Position numbers and translations under genes: made by a program. Of a DNA stretch of 64,000 nucleotides, positions 37,174 to 46,496 are shown in pieces. The notes beneath the pieces were generated by a model. It was not told the origin of the DNA and ran no database searches. It was given only the letters and a program-made list of their open reading frames with translations. Position 1 is the first letter of the stretch; each line of letters opens with the position of its first letter. Origin of the DNA: UBA2991 sp965221735 (GTDB lineage Bacteria > Chloroflexota > Dehalococcoidia > Tepidiformales > Tepidiformaceae); NCBI GenBank assembly GCA_965221735.1, contig OZ244910.1, forward strand, positions 372,001-436,000, in the 5' to 3' direction.

Positions 37174-38291
37174 CCGTTCCCCCTCCCCAGCGCCAGTGAC
37201 GCGTCGAACCACTCCAGGATGGCGGCGTTCTCCTCGCGCGGGTAGGCGTGCGCGAGGTCCGCGATCTCGTGGTAGCGCACGTCCGCGCCGGCGTCCCGCA
37301 GGGCCTGCTGGGCGGCCTGCGCGAGCTGCACCGGGAACATCCAGTCCTTTGTCCCGTGCGTGATCGAGATGCGCTTCCCCTCCGCCCCCGCGATGGCCCC
37401 GTCCTCGATGTTCTTCGGGTGCAGGACACCGGCCACGGCCGCCATCGCGGCGAAGGGCGTGTCTCCCGCGAGGAATGTCGAGAGGCCGTAGGTGGCGCCG
37501 TCGGAGAGCCCCGTCAGCAGGATGCGGTCGCCGTCCACGTTGCACTGCTCGCGCACGAACTCGACCGACCGCAGCAGCCGCTGACGGTCGGCGTCCGGCC
37601 CCATCAGCGCCCACGTCTGTCCCATCGAGGTCGGCGCCAGCAGCAGGAAGCGGCGGCTGCGGGCCTCCCGCAGCCACGTCCAGAGGAAGTCGCGCCCGTG
37701 TCCCATACCGCCGTGCAGCGCCACGACGAGCGGCCGCGCCTCACTGCCGTCGAGCGACTCCGGGACGTACAGGTGGAACTCCCCGCGGGCGTCCGGGTCG
37801 TCGTCGGGCCCGCTGCGCTGGATGCCCGTCCCCGGGTTGGAACTGTGCGCGTCGAGGGCGGCGAGGTCGTCCCGGACGGCGGGCTCGGCGAAAAGCCCGC
37901 CCAGCGAGGGATGCAGCGACCGCAGCGGATAGAGGGTCTCCTGCGCCTGCGCGAGGCCGCGCATGCCCTCGAGCACATTCCCGGAGCGCTCCGCGCGCGG
38001 GACCGGCCGCGTGAAGGCGCCCAGCGCCTCCAACGCCGCGTTCGCCCCGACCCCGAGCTGGTCGCGGATGGGGACGAAGCGGTCCGGCAGCGGCGCCTCC
38101 CGCAGGTCCTCGAGCGCCGCCTCAAGCCGCTCCTGCAGCGGCCGCAGTTGCGATTGCAGCTCCCACATCGAGCCCCGGTCGAGGTGACGGAACGCGCCGC
38201 CCAGCGCCTCGATCGCCTCGACGGTTACGGGCGCGAGCGCTCGGGCGGCGTCGCGGAAGGCGTTGGCGTCGCTACCTGCCGGTTCGGTCAT
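37170..38291 (-). CDS. Phospholipase/carboxylesterase-type alpha/beta hydrolase with N-terminal helical region
   Basis: 373 aa. Residues 1-160 are helical and unassigned. Residues 165-373 form an esterase: VALHGGMGHG (oxyanion), nucleophile in TGLSDGATYG, Asp in ITHGTKDWMFP, His in ADLAHAYPREE. The catalytic domain matches PHB-depolymerase/LPQC-like or carboxylesterase enzymes. No signal peptide, so cytoplasmic. The helical N-terminal part is unusual and may be a substrate or partner domain. Confidence 0.85.
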   Translation of the reverse strand: MTEPAGSDANAFRDAARALAPVTVEAIEALGGAFRHLDRGSMWELQSQLRPLQERLEAALEDLREAPLPDRFVPIRDQLGVGANAALEALGAFTRPVPRAERSGNVLEGMRGLAQAQETLYPLRSLHPSLGGLFAEPAVRDDLAALDAHSSNPGTGIQRSGPDDDPDARGEFHLYVPESLDGSEARPLVVALHGGMGHGRDFLWTWLREARSRRFLLLAPTSMGQTWALMGPDADRQRLLRSVEFVREQCNVDGDRILLTGLSDGATYGLSTFLAGDTPFAAMAAVAGVLHPKNIEDGAIAGAEGKRISITHGTKDWMFPVQLAQAAQQALRDAGADVRYHEIADLAHAYPREENAAILEWFDASLALGRGNG

Positions 38292-38414
38292 GGCGGGGAG
38301 TGTAGCGGCTGGAACGAGGCGGCCCGTCGTCCTGGCTGCCCTTTTCGCACAAGGCTCAGCGGACGGGCGTATCATCGCGGCGGCCCCGGACAGGGGGCGG
38401 CAGGAGGAGCGCCG

Positions 38415-39365
38415 ATGGGTATGCGAATCATCACACGGGCACCGGGCGGCGGCGGTGACGGCTCCGTCGCTTCCGTCATCGAGCCGTACAAGCAGATCGA
38501 GGCCGATGGCTTCCAGTCCGCCTGGGTGGGGAACCACATCAACTACGACGCCATGACCCTCTGCGCGCTCGCCGGGCAGGCCACGAGCACGCTCGAGCTG
38601 GGCACGGCCGTTGTCCCCACCTACCCGCGCCACCCCATGGTGATGGCGCAGCAGGCGCTCACGACCAACTTCGCCTGTGGCGGGCGCTTCGTCCTCGGCC
38701 TGGGCCTCAGCCACAAGTTCATCGTCGAGGACTGGCAGGGACTGACCTGGTCGACGCCCGTGCGGCACCTGCGCGAGTACCTCGAGGTGCTCAACGCGCT
38801 GCTCGACGGCGACCTCGTGAACCACAACGGGCAGGAGTACCGGGTTCACATGAACAACGCTCCCTTCACCCAGCTCGACGTGCCCGGCGGCGGCCGCCCC
38901 AAAGTGCTGATCGCGGCCCTCGGCCCCGGGATGCTGAAGGTCACCGGCGAGCTCGCCGACGGGACGAGCATGTTCTGGTGCGGTCCCAACTACATCGAGC
39001 AGACGGCCGTCCCCACGATCACGAAGGCCGCCGACTCCGTCGGCCGGCCCGCGCCCCGCATCATCGCCGGCATCCCCATCTCCGTGACCAGCAACGAGGA
39101 GGCCGCCCGCGCCTCCTGTGGCAAGGTCTGGGAGGTCTACGGGAAGATCTACTCGTACCGGAAGGTCATCGCCGCCGAGGGCGTCAGCGGTGTCTCCGAG
39201 ATGGCCATCGTCGGCGACGAGGCCACCGTGCGCGCCCAGCTCAAGCGCCTCGAGTCCATCGGCGTGACCGACTACAACGGCGCCATCCTCCCGGTCCCCG
39301 AGGATCCGGACGCGCCCCAGCGCACCTACGAGTTCCTGAAGGACCTGAACACGAACGGCATCTAG
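38415..39365 (+). CDS. LLM-class (luciferase-like) oxidoreductase, F420- or FMN-dependent
   Basis: 316 aa TIM barrel. FQSAWVGNHI, LELGTAVVPTYPRHPMVMAQQALT and GGRFVLGLGLSHK match F420-dependent LLM enzymes (TIGR03564-like). Cofactor choice cannot be proven. AGGAGG ribosome site. Located directly upstream of coxG, 23 bases apart, so perhaps part of the molybdenum-hydroxylase operon. Confidence 0.9.
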   Translation: MGMRIITRAPGGGGDGSVASVIEPYKQIEADGFQSAWVGNHINYDAMTLCALAGQATSTLELGTAVVPTYPRHPMVMAQQALTTNFACGGRFVLGLGLSHKFIVEDWQGLTWSTPVRHLREYLEVLNALLDGDLVNHNGQEYRVHMNNAPFTQLDVPGGGRPKVLIAALGPGMLKVTGELADGTSMFWCGPNYIEQTAVPTITKAADSVGRPAPRIIAGIPISVTSNEEAARASCGKVWEVYGKIYSYRKVIAAEGVSGVSEMAIVGDEATVRAQLKRLESIGVTDYNGAILPVPEDPDAPQRTYEFLKDLNTNGI

Positions 39366-39388
39366 ACCCCGAGAGAGAGCGCGCGACG

Positions 39389-39835
39389 GTGGAGATCAAG
39401 GGCGAGCAGGAATTCAACGGGCCGCGGGAGCTGCTCTATGAGCTGCTGCTCGACCCCGATGTGCTCTCCGGCGCGCTCCCCGGCGTCGAGCGCTTCGAGG
39501 AGATCGCTCCGGAGACGTACGAGTCGACGATGCGCGTCGGCATCGCCTCCGTGCGCGGCACCTACACCGGCCGCGTCGAGGTGCTGGAGCAGAACCCACC
39601 CGAGTCCTACCGCCTCAAGGTCGAAGGTTCGGGCAAGCCGGGCGGCGTCCGCGCCGACGCCGTCGTCGAACTCACCGAGAACGGGAGCGGCACGACCATG
39701 CACTACCGCGCCGACGTCAAGGCGCGGGGCACGATCGCGCGGCTCGGGGGAAGGCTCCTGGGCGGCGTGGCGCGCCTGCTCATCGGGCAGTTCTTCAAGT
39801 CAATCGAGCAACAGGTAGACGACCGAGCCGCCTGA
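39389..39835 (+). CDS. coxG: CoxG-like SRPBCC protein
   Basis: 148 aa helix-grip protein of the carbon monoxide dehydrogenase subunit G family; in characterised CODH systems CoxG helps anchor the enzyme to the membrane. Pattern: FNGPRELLYELLLDPDVL, LPGVERFEEI, and a C-terminal FFKSIEQQVDD. GTG start at 39389 chosen because ME/VEIKGEQEF is where the family starts; a purine-rich GAGAGAG lies upstream. Followed by coxS. Confidence 0.85.
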   Translation: MEIKGEQEFNGPRELLYELLLDPDVLSGALPGVERFEEIAPETYESTMRVGIASVRGTYTGRVEVLEQNPPESYRLKVEGSGKPGGVRADAVVELTENGSGTTMHYRADVKARGTIARLGGRLLGGVARLLIGQFFKSIEQQVDDRAA

Positions 39836-39878
39836 GCGCGGCGCCAGAATTGCGAACGAGGGCGACAAGGAGGTCGCG

Positions 39879-40354
<476 letters not shown>

Positions 40355-40358
<4 letters not shown>

Positions 40359-42742
40359 CCATCGCAGATGGCCCCGCTCTTCCCAAGCTCATCGGCGAGC
40401 GCGTCAAGCGCCGCGAGGACCCGCGCCTGATCCAGGGTCAGGCCATCTACGTCGATGACATCAAGCTGCCGGGCATGCTCCACCTCGCTTTCAAGCGCAG
40501 CGACATCGCCCACGGCGTCATCAAGAGCATCGATACGAGCGCAGCCGCCGCCATCGAAGGCGTCGAGCTCGTCATCACGGGCGCGGAGCTGGCCGAGCAC
40601 CTCGGCCCCATGCCCATCGGCACGCCCTTCCCCGCGCCCGACCACTTCTCCGTCGCCACCGACAAGGTCCGCTACGTCGGCGAGCCGGTCGCCGTCGTCG
40701 TGGCGGAAGACCGCTACATCGCGCGCGACGCCGCCGACGCCATCGAGGTCGAGTACGACGAGCTTCCCGCCGTCGTCGATCCCGAGGCCGCGATGGAAGC
40801 GGACTCCGCCACCCTGCACGAGGGCTTCGAGCGCAACATCGCCGTCGAGAGCTACTGGGGCGGCACGGGCGTGAATCCCGAGACCGCCCAGCCCGAGGAC
40901 GACAGCGCCGTCGACGCCGCCTTCGCCGAGGCCGACGTCGTCGTCTCCCAGCGCATGCTGAACCAGCGTCTCGCCCCGAACGCGATGGAGCCCCGCGGCG
41001 TCGTCGCGCACTACGAGCCGGGCCGCGAGTACCTGACCGTCTGGAGCGCGACCCAGAACCCGCACATCCTGCGCACCCTGGTGGCGGCGATGATGGGTCT
41101 GGGCGAGCACCAGGTCCGCGCCGTCGCCCCCGAGGTGGGCGGCGGCTTCGGCTGCAAGATCAACATTTACGGCGAGGAGTACACCGCCGCCGCTCTCTCG
41201 CGGCTGGTGAAGGCGCCGGTGAAGTGGATCGAGGACCGCACCGAGGCGTTCCTCACCACCACCCACGGACGCGACCTGCTCGGCTACATCGACCTCGCCG
41301 CGAAGAGCGACGGCACCATCACGGGCCTGAAGGCGCGCATCATCGCCGACATCGGCGCCTACGAGGTGCTGCTCACGGCCATGATCCCGACGCTCACCGG
41401 CCTGATGATGAACGGCGTCTACCGCCTCCCCGTCGTCCGGCACGAGCTGACGGAGGTCTTCACCAACAAGACGCCGACCGACGCCTACCGCGGCGCCGGC
41501 CGGCCCGAGGGCCTCTACTTCCTCGAGCGTGCGGTCGACCTGGTCGCCCGCGAGCTCGACATGGACCCCGCCGAGGTCCGGCGCAAGAACTTCGTTCCCG
41601 CCGATGAGTTCCCGTTCGCCACACAGGGCGGGCTCGTCTACGACTCCGGCAACTACGAGCCCTGCCTCGACAAGGCGCTCGAAGTGGCCGATTGGCAGGG
41701 GATGCTCGCCGAGCGCGACGCCGCCCGCGCCGAGGGCCGCATCGTCGGTGTTGGCCTCTCGTTCTACGTCGAGGTCTGCGGGCTTGGCCCCTCCGCGGTC
41801 GTCCCCACGGGCGGCTGGGAGCATTCCGGCGTGACCGTCGAGCGTGGCGGCAAGGTGACCGCCACCACCGGCGCCTCGCCGCACGGCCAGGGCAACGAGA
41901 CGACCTTCGCCCAGATGCTCGCCGACCACTTCTCCATCCCGTTCGAGGACATCACCATCCTCCACGGCGATACGGGCGTGGTGAAGCAGGGCATCGGCAC
42001 CTTCGGCAGCCGCTCGCAGGCGGTCGGCGGCGCCGCCCTCATCTCCGCCGCCGGCAAGGCCGGCGACAAGATGAAGCAGTTCGCCGCCGCCATGATGACC
42101 GACCAGGAGGTCAGCCCCGAGGACCTTGTCTTCGAGGACGGGCGCATCCAGGTCGAAGGCGCGCCCGAGGTCAGCAAGACGTTCGCCGAGGTCGCCGACT
42201 TCGCCTACGTCCCCGTCCCCCTTCCGGCGGGAATGGAGCCGGGCGTCTCCGAGGAGTCGTTCTTCGAGCCGGAGAACAACACCTACCCCTTCGGCTGTCA
42301 CATCTCGATGGTCGAGGTGGACCGCGATACCGGCGAGACGAAACTCCTCAAGCTCGTCGCCGTCGATGATTGCGGCAACGTCATCAATCCCCTCATCGTC
42401 GATGGCCAGGTGCACGGCGGGCTCGCCCAGGGCATCGGCCAGGCGATGTTCGAGGAGGTCGTCTACGACGAGGATGGCCAGCCGGTCACCGCGAGCTTCA
42501 TGGACTACGTGATGCCCCGCGCGGCCGACCTCCCCGTCTTCGAGCTCGACCGCACGGTGACGCCGACGCCCATCAACCCGCTCGGTGCGAAGGGCGTGGG
42601 CGAAGCGGGCACCATCGGCTCGACGCCCTGCGTCATCAACGCCGCCGTCGACGCGCTCGCGCCCTTCGGCGTGACGCACATCGAGATGCCCCTCCGCCCC
42701 GAGCGGCTGTGGCGCATCATCAACGAAGGGGGCCAGTCGTGA
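40355..42742 (+). CDS. coxL: Molybdopterin-binding large subunit, form II CO/aldehyde dehydrogenase type (CoxL)
   Basis: 795 aa catalytic subunit. The active-site loop is AYRGAGR (residues 377-383), the form II signature, not the AYxCSFR of form I CODH. So CO oxidation is uncertain and an aldehyde, purine or other N-heterocycle is equally possible. Also EVGGGFGCKINIYGEE, PHGQGNETTFAQML, GTFGSRSQAVGG and GAKGVGEAGT. Start at 40355 (MTIADGPALPK) overlaps coxS. Stop overlaps coxM in GTGA. No coxD/E maturation genes are nearby. Confidence 0.93.
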
Positions 42743-43590
42743 TTCCCACCGCGTTCGAATACCGGCGAGCGGGGAGCGTCGCCGAGGCGCTCTCGCTCCT
42801 GCAGGAGGGCGGCCCCGAGGCCAAGCTCCTCGCCGGCGGCCACAGCCTCATCCCCATGATGAAGCAGCGCCTGGCCGAGCCCGGCCTGCTCATCGACATC
42901 GGCGGCCTCGACGAGCTGCGCGGCATCGAGGAGACCGACGGCGAGATCGCCATCGGCGCGGCCATGACCCACGCCGAGATCGCCGCCTCCGACCTCCTCC
43001 GCGCCCAGGCGCCCATCGTGGCCGAGACCGCCGCCGCGATTGGCGATGCCCAGGTCCGTAACCGGGGCACCATCGGCGGCAGCCTCGCCCACGCCGACCC
43101 CGGCGCCGACCTGCCCGCCGTCATGGTCGCCCTCGACGCGACCATCGCGCTCCTGGGCCCGAACGGCGAGCGCAAGGTCCAGGCCGAGGACTTCTTCCAG
43201 GACATCCTCACCGTCGACCTCGGCGAGGACGAGATCGTGACCGGCGTCTGCTTCCAGGCCTGCCGCAGCGCGGCCTACGCCAAGCTGGAGCAGCGCGCCT
43301 CCAAGTTCGCGCTCGTCGGCGTGGCCGCCGCTCTCTCGCTGGATGGCGGCACGTGCCAGTCGGCGCGCGTCGCCGTCACCGGCGCCTCGAGCCACGCCCA
43401 GCGCCTCTCCGGCGTCGAGGGCGCCCTCGCGGGCGCCTCGCTGCCCGACGGCGCCGAGTCGGCGTCTGCGGGCGCGGGAGACGCGCTCGACTTCGTCAAC
43501 GAGGACCTGCACGGCAGCGAGCAGTACCGCCGCGCCATGACCGCCGTGTTCGCGCGGCGCGCCATCGAAGCGGCCGCCGGGAGGGGCTAG
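42739..43590 (+). CDS. coxM: FAD-binding medium subunit (CoxM)
   Basis: 283 aa. FAD motifs AGGHSLIPMMKQRL and RNRGTIGGSLAHADPGAD, with LVGVAAALSLDGG in the C-terminal region. GTG start overlaps the coxL stop. Gene order G-S-L-M differs from the M-S-L of classical form I operons. Its TAG stop is embedded in the stop of the convergent SnoaL-like gene. Confidence 0.94.
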   Translation: MIPTAFEYRRAGSVAEALSLLQEGGPEAKLLAGGHSLIPMMKQRLAEPGLLIDIGGLDELRGIEETDGEIAIGAAMTHAEIAASDLLRAQAPIVAETAAAIGDAQVRNRGTIGGSLAHADPGADLPAVMVALDATIALLGPNGERKVQAEDFFQDILTVDLGEDEIVTGVCFQACRSAAYAKLEQRASKFALVGVAAALSLDGGTCQSARVAVTGASSHAQRLSGVEGALAGASLPDGAESASAGAGDALDFVNEDLHGSEQYRRAMTAVFARRAIEAAAGRG

Positions 43591-44147
43591 CGGCCGGAGG
43601 AGAACGCCCGCGACTCGACGTGCGTGTAGAGCAGCGAGCGGCGGCGGATGCGCCATCCGCCGGGCTCGCGCACGCACTCGTCCTCGTACGTGCCGTGCAC
43701 CACCATGTTCGTCCCCGAGGCCAGGGTGGGCGTCGAGTCGCTGGTGTCCGGCGGCAGCTCCTCGCCGGCGGGCGGACGCGTGTGGCTGGCCTGGACGTAG
43801 CTGCGCAGCGTCGCCCGCCCCCCGAGGCGCATGCCGTCGCGCTCGACGGGCGGCTCGTCGATGAGGACCAGCGGTGGCGCGATCAGGTGCTGCGTCCCGC
43901 CCGAGGCGCCGAGGGCGTTCGCGCAGAACTCCGCCCAGCCGTCCGCCCCGTGAACGTCGACGCGGTCGCCGCTCAACTCCTCGAAGATGAAGTCCTCGGC
44001 GAAGGTGTCGCGCAGGATCGACTGGCCGCGCTCGTAGAGGGCGTCGTCGCCCCGGTTGCGGGCGCGGCCCAGCATGTCGAGCGCGTGCCCGTAGCGGATG
44101 GGGAGCTGCATCAGCTCGACGTAATCGGCGGTCTCGTTCGCGTCCAT
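43587..44147 (-). CDS. SnoaL-like (NTF2-fold) protein
   Basis: 186 aa. Small cone-shaped NTF2-like fold of the SnoaL/ring-hydroxylating beta-like group: LPIRYGHALDMLGR, YERGQSILRDTFAEDFIF, TNMVVHGTYEDECVREPGGWRIRRRSL. Could be an isomerase, dehydratase or non-catalytic subunit. TAGAAT lies 6 bases before the ATG (leaderless). Repeat array A begins right at that promoter. Confidence 0.8.
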   Translation of the reverse strand: MDANETADYVELMQLPIRYGHALDMLGRARNRGDDALYERGQSILRDTFAEDFIFEELSGDRVDVHGADGWAEFCANALGASGGTQHLIAPPLVLIDEPPVERDGMRLGGRATLRSYVQASHTRPPAGEELPPDTSDSTPTLASGTNMVVHGTYEDECVREPGGWRIRRRSLLYTHVESRAFSSGR

Positions 44148-44153
44148 GGCCGG

Positions 44154-44159
44154 ATTCTA
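44154..44159 (-). promoter_or_regulatory. -10 box of the SnoaL-like gene
   Basis: TAGAAT on the minus strand, 6 bases before the ATG at 44147. The sequence around it (TAGAATCCG) matches that of the DinB gene at 25159. It overlaps the start of repeat array A. Confidence 0.5.
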
Positions 44160-44220
44160 GAGGAGAGCGCCCCGCGGGCGCGTGGCTGAGGAGAGTGCTC
44201 GCTTCGCTCGCCGGGTGGGG
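44158..44220 (+). repeat. Modular hairpin array A
   Basis: GAGGAGAG (44160-44167), hairpin unit CGCCCcgcGGGCG, TGAGGAGAG (44187-44195), unit GCTCGCTTCGCTCGC, end cap GGGTGGGG (44213-44220). Lies between divergent promoters. Same punctuation as arrays B, C and D, but not downstream of a stop codon. Confidence 0.8.
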
Positions 44221-44232
44221 CGAACGGCTTGG

Positions 44233-44238
44233 TATCCT
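44233..44238 (+). promoter_or_regulatory. -10 box of the DUF2332 gene
   Basis: TATCCT, 6 bases before GTG 44245, which it helps select as the start. The same GGTATCCTGC occurs before the LLM gene at 46497. Confidence 0.45.
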
Positions 44239-44244
44239 GCCCCG

Positions 44245-45321
44245 GTGGCGGGGGAACGTGTGAACAGGACCGCGCGCGAACTGGCGGCGGAGTTCACCCG
44301 CTTCGCTACCCTGGAGACGAGGGGCTCGTCGCCGCTCTACGAGCGCCTCGCCCTTGCGGTCGCTCAGGACGAGGAACTGCTTGCCCTTGCCGCGAAGGGC
44401 AGGCCCGAGCAGCCGGCCCCGAACCTCCTGTTCGCGGCGGTCCACTACCTGCTCCTGGGGGGAGCGCAACACGTCCTCGCCTCCTTCTATCCCACGGTGT
44501 CGGAGCCGCCCGGAGGCAGCGGCGACCCGTTCCCCCACTTCCGGGACTTCTGCCGCGAGCACGAGGACGCGATCGTCGACCTGCTCCGCGAGCGGCGCGT
44601 GCAGACGAACGTCGTCGAGCGTTGCGGGCTCTTCCTCCCCGCGTTCGCCTTGATCCTGGAACGCACTGGGGGCAGGCCTCTCCACCTCGTCGAGGTCGGC
44701 GCCAGCGCCGGCCTGAACCTGCTCTGGGATCGCTACTGGTTCGACTACGGCGCCGGTCGGCAGTGGGGCGACCCGTCGTCGCCCGTCCGGATCGAGGTCG
44801 AGGTGCGCGGGCCGGGCGAGCTGCCGCTTCCCGCGACCACTCCGGCCATTGCCGGGCGGACTGGCATCGACCTGAACCCGATCGATATTCACGACCCCGG
44901 CGCAGTGCGGTGGCTGCGGGCGCTCGTCTGGCCGGAGGAGCGCGAACAGATGCAGCGTCTGGACGCCGCATTGGCGCTCGCCGGGGCGGATCCCCCGGCG
45001 CTGCTCCGGGGGGACGCGCTCAACCTCCTGCCGGGCGCCCTGGCCAGGGCTGCCGAGGGGACGGCGCTGTGCGTGTATCACTCGCACACGCTCAACCAGT
45101 TCAGCGCTGGGGCGCGGCGCCGCTTTCGTGAACTCCTCTCCGAGGTCGGCGCGAGACGCGACCTCTACTGGCTCTCCAGCGAGTACCGCCCCGTCGCGGA
45201 CGGCGAGATGCGTCCCACGCTCTCGCTCGTCGTTTTCGAGGACGGCAAACCGCAAGAGCAGGTGTTGGCCTACTGTGACCATCACGGCCGCTGGATCGAG
45301 TGGCTGGCCGCCGGGGCGTAG
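44245..45321 (+). CDS. DUF2332 family protein
   Basis: 358 aa. Family of unknown function, widespread in high-GC bacteria. Visible conserved parts: FATLETRGSSPLYERLA, FPHFRDFC, VEVGASAGLNLLWDRY (a possible methyltransferase-like Gly-rich loop), GIDLNPIDIHDP, VYHSHTLNQFS. The VGASAGLNL motif suggests SAM or nucleotide binding, as inference. Start GTG 44245 is chosen from the leaderless promoter spacing; GTG 44260 is an alternative. Confidence 0.85.
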   Translation: MAGERVNRTARELAAEFTRFATLETRGSSPLYERLALAVAQDEELLALAAKGRPEQPAPNLLFAAVHYLLLGGAQHVLASFYPTVSEPPGGSGDPFPHFRDFCREHEDAIVDLLRERRVQTNVVERCGLFLPAFALILERTGGRPLHLVEVGASAGLNLLWDRYWFDYGAGRQWGDPSSPVRIEVEVRGPGELPLPATTPAIAGRTGIDLNPIDIHDPGAVRWLRALVWPEEREQMQRLDAALALAGADPPALLRGDALNLLPGALARAAEGTALCVYHSHTLNQFSAGARRRFRELLSEVGARRDLYWLSSEYRPVADGEMRPTLSLVVFEDGKPQEQVLAYCDHHGRWIEWLAAGA

Positions 45322-45327
45322 GCGGTC

Positions 45328-45834
45328 TCAGGAGGGGCGGTAGAAGGGCAGGTCAAGCTCGCGCAGGTCGAGGAACTCCATGTAATCGAGCTGGCCCGGG
45401 GAGTGGCCGAGCCGGGTCAGGAGCTCGGCGGCCTCGGCGGTGTGCTGGGCCCCGTGCATGATGACGTGCGTGATGCCCGCTCCCAGCGTCCCGCGATCAC
45501 GATCGTGAGTGTCCCTCACGATCGGACGGCCGAGGTCGGCGGTTTCCAGTCCCGCAAGGAAAGCGCGAAACTCTGCCTGAAGCGCTATCCAGCCCTTCGC
45601 CACGCCGGCAACGGTGTCGGGGCGGAAGCGCTCGTACCGTTCGCGCCGCTGGAAGCGGGCGAGCCAGTTGCCCTCGGCGGAAACGATGTGCGCCAGCGTG
45701 TCGCGCAGGCTGAGTGCGTCGGGGCGTGGTACCTCGGCGGCGCGCTCGGGCGAAACCTCCCCGGCACGGACCAGGAGGCGGTCCATCGCCCATGCGTGAT
45801 GGTCGTACAGCTCGCGAAGCCCGGCCGCGTCCAT
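45328..45834 (-). CDS. DinB-family protein, paralog 1 of a tandem pair
   Basis: 168 aa four-helix DinB-type protein. Likely metal ligands His50 (DTLAHIVSAEGNWL) and the pair in HVIMHGAQHTAEAA. The whole length aligns with the next gene (45874-46380), including GLRELYDHHAW at the start and LDYMEFL near the end, so the pair is a tandem duplication. TATACT 7 bases before the ATG. Confidence 0.88.
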   Translation of the reverse strand: MDAAGLRELYDHHAWAMDRLLVRAGEVSPERAAEVPRPDALSLRDTLAHIVSAEGNWLARFQRRERYERFRPDTVAGVAKGWIALQAEFRAFLAGLETADLGRPIVRDTHDRDRGTLGAGITHVIMHGAQHTAEAAELLTRLGHSPGQLDYMEFLDLRELDLPFYRPS

Positions 45835-45841
45835 GCGCTGG

Positions 45842-45847
45842 AGTATA
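45842..45847 (-). promoter_or_regulatory. -10 box of DinB paralog 1
   Basis: TATACT on the minus strand, 7 bases before the ATG at 45834. The duplicate gene has a separate box at the same distance. Confidence 0.5.
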
Positions 45848-45873
45848 GGAGGCCGCGGCGCAGCCGGCGCCGG

Positions 45874-46380
45874 TCAGGCGCGGGTTCGTAAGAGCGCTTC
45901 GCGGTGCTCGAGGAAGTCGATGTAGTCGAGCTCGCCCGGCGAGCGGCCGAGGTCCGAGAGCAGCAGCGCCGCCTCGGCGCGGTGCTGGGCCGCGTGCAGG
46001 AGCACGTGCATGATTCCCGCCGCCAACGTCTCGCGACCGCCTCCGATCGGCTCTCGCAACTCCAGCATGCGCCCCAGCTCGTCCTCCTCGAGGCTCGCCA
46101 GGAAGGCCCGCGAGTCGGCCTGGAGGGGCATCCACTGCCCCGCCACGTCGCCGATGCTCTCCGGCCAGTCGAAGTGCGGGCGTTCCGCGCCTTTCCAGTT
46201 GCACAGCCAGTAGCGCTCGGACGTGACGATGTGCATGAGCGTGTCCTGGATGCTCGCGACGCCCTTCCAGGGCATCGCGTCCGCCTGCTCCTGCGAGACC
46301 TCGGAGGCGTGGAGGAGCAGCGTCCCCATCGACCACGCGTGGTGGTCGTACAGCTCGCGAAGGCCCCTCGGCGTAACCAC
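45874..46380 (-). CDS. DinB-family protein, paralog 2 of a tandem pair
   Basis: 168 aa, same length as paralog 1. Shared blocks: GLRELYDHHAWSM, DTLMHIVTSERYWL, MHVLLHAAQHRAEAA, SPGELDYIDFL. The GTG start at 46380 is set by alignment with paralog 1 and by TAGTAT 7 bases upstream; a longer in-frame start further out is unlikely. Metal ligands as in paralog 1. Function unknown; may be a bacillithiol/mycothiol-type transferase or a metal-dependent hydrolase. Confidence 0.87.
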   Translation of the reverse strand: MVTPRGLRELYDHHAWSMGTLLLHASEVSQEQADAMPWKGVASIQDTLMHIVTSERYWLCNWKGAERPHFDWPESIGDVAGQWMPLQADSRAFLASLEEDELGRMLELREPIGGGRETLAAGIMHVLLHAAQHRAEAALLLSDLGRSPGELDYIDFLEHREALLRTRA

Positions 46381-46387
46381 GAACGGA

Positions 46388-46393
46388 ATACTA
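46388..46393 (-). promoter_or_regulatory. -10 box of DinB paralog 2
   Basis: TAGTAT on the minus strand, 7 bases before GTG 46380. Confidence 0.4.
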
Positions 46394-46496
46394 CCGACCC
46401 ACCCGCCGGCTGGCACAGCGAGGCGGCGTGCTCGGTGCCGCACGCGCCGGGGACCGGTATCCTGCGCCTCCACCGACTGGTCCCGAGGAGGCGCCG

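Noticed and set aside
38415..38417. LLM gene starting far upstream, within the antisense of the esterase
   Set aside because: AGGAGG and the family N-terminus place the start at 38415.
42505..45285. 926-aa minus-strand frame across coxM, SnoaL and DUF2332
   Set aside because: It runs through three real genes in other frames with low-complexity content.
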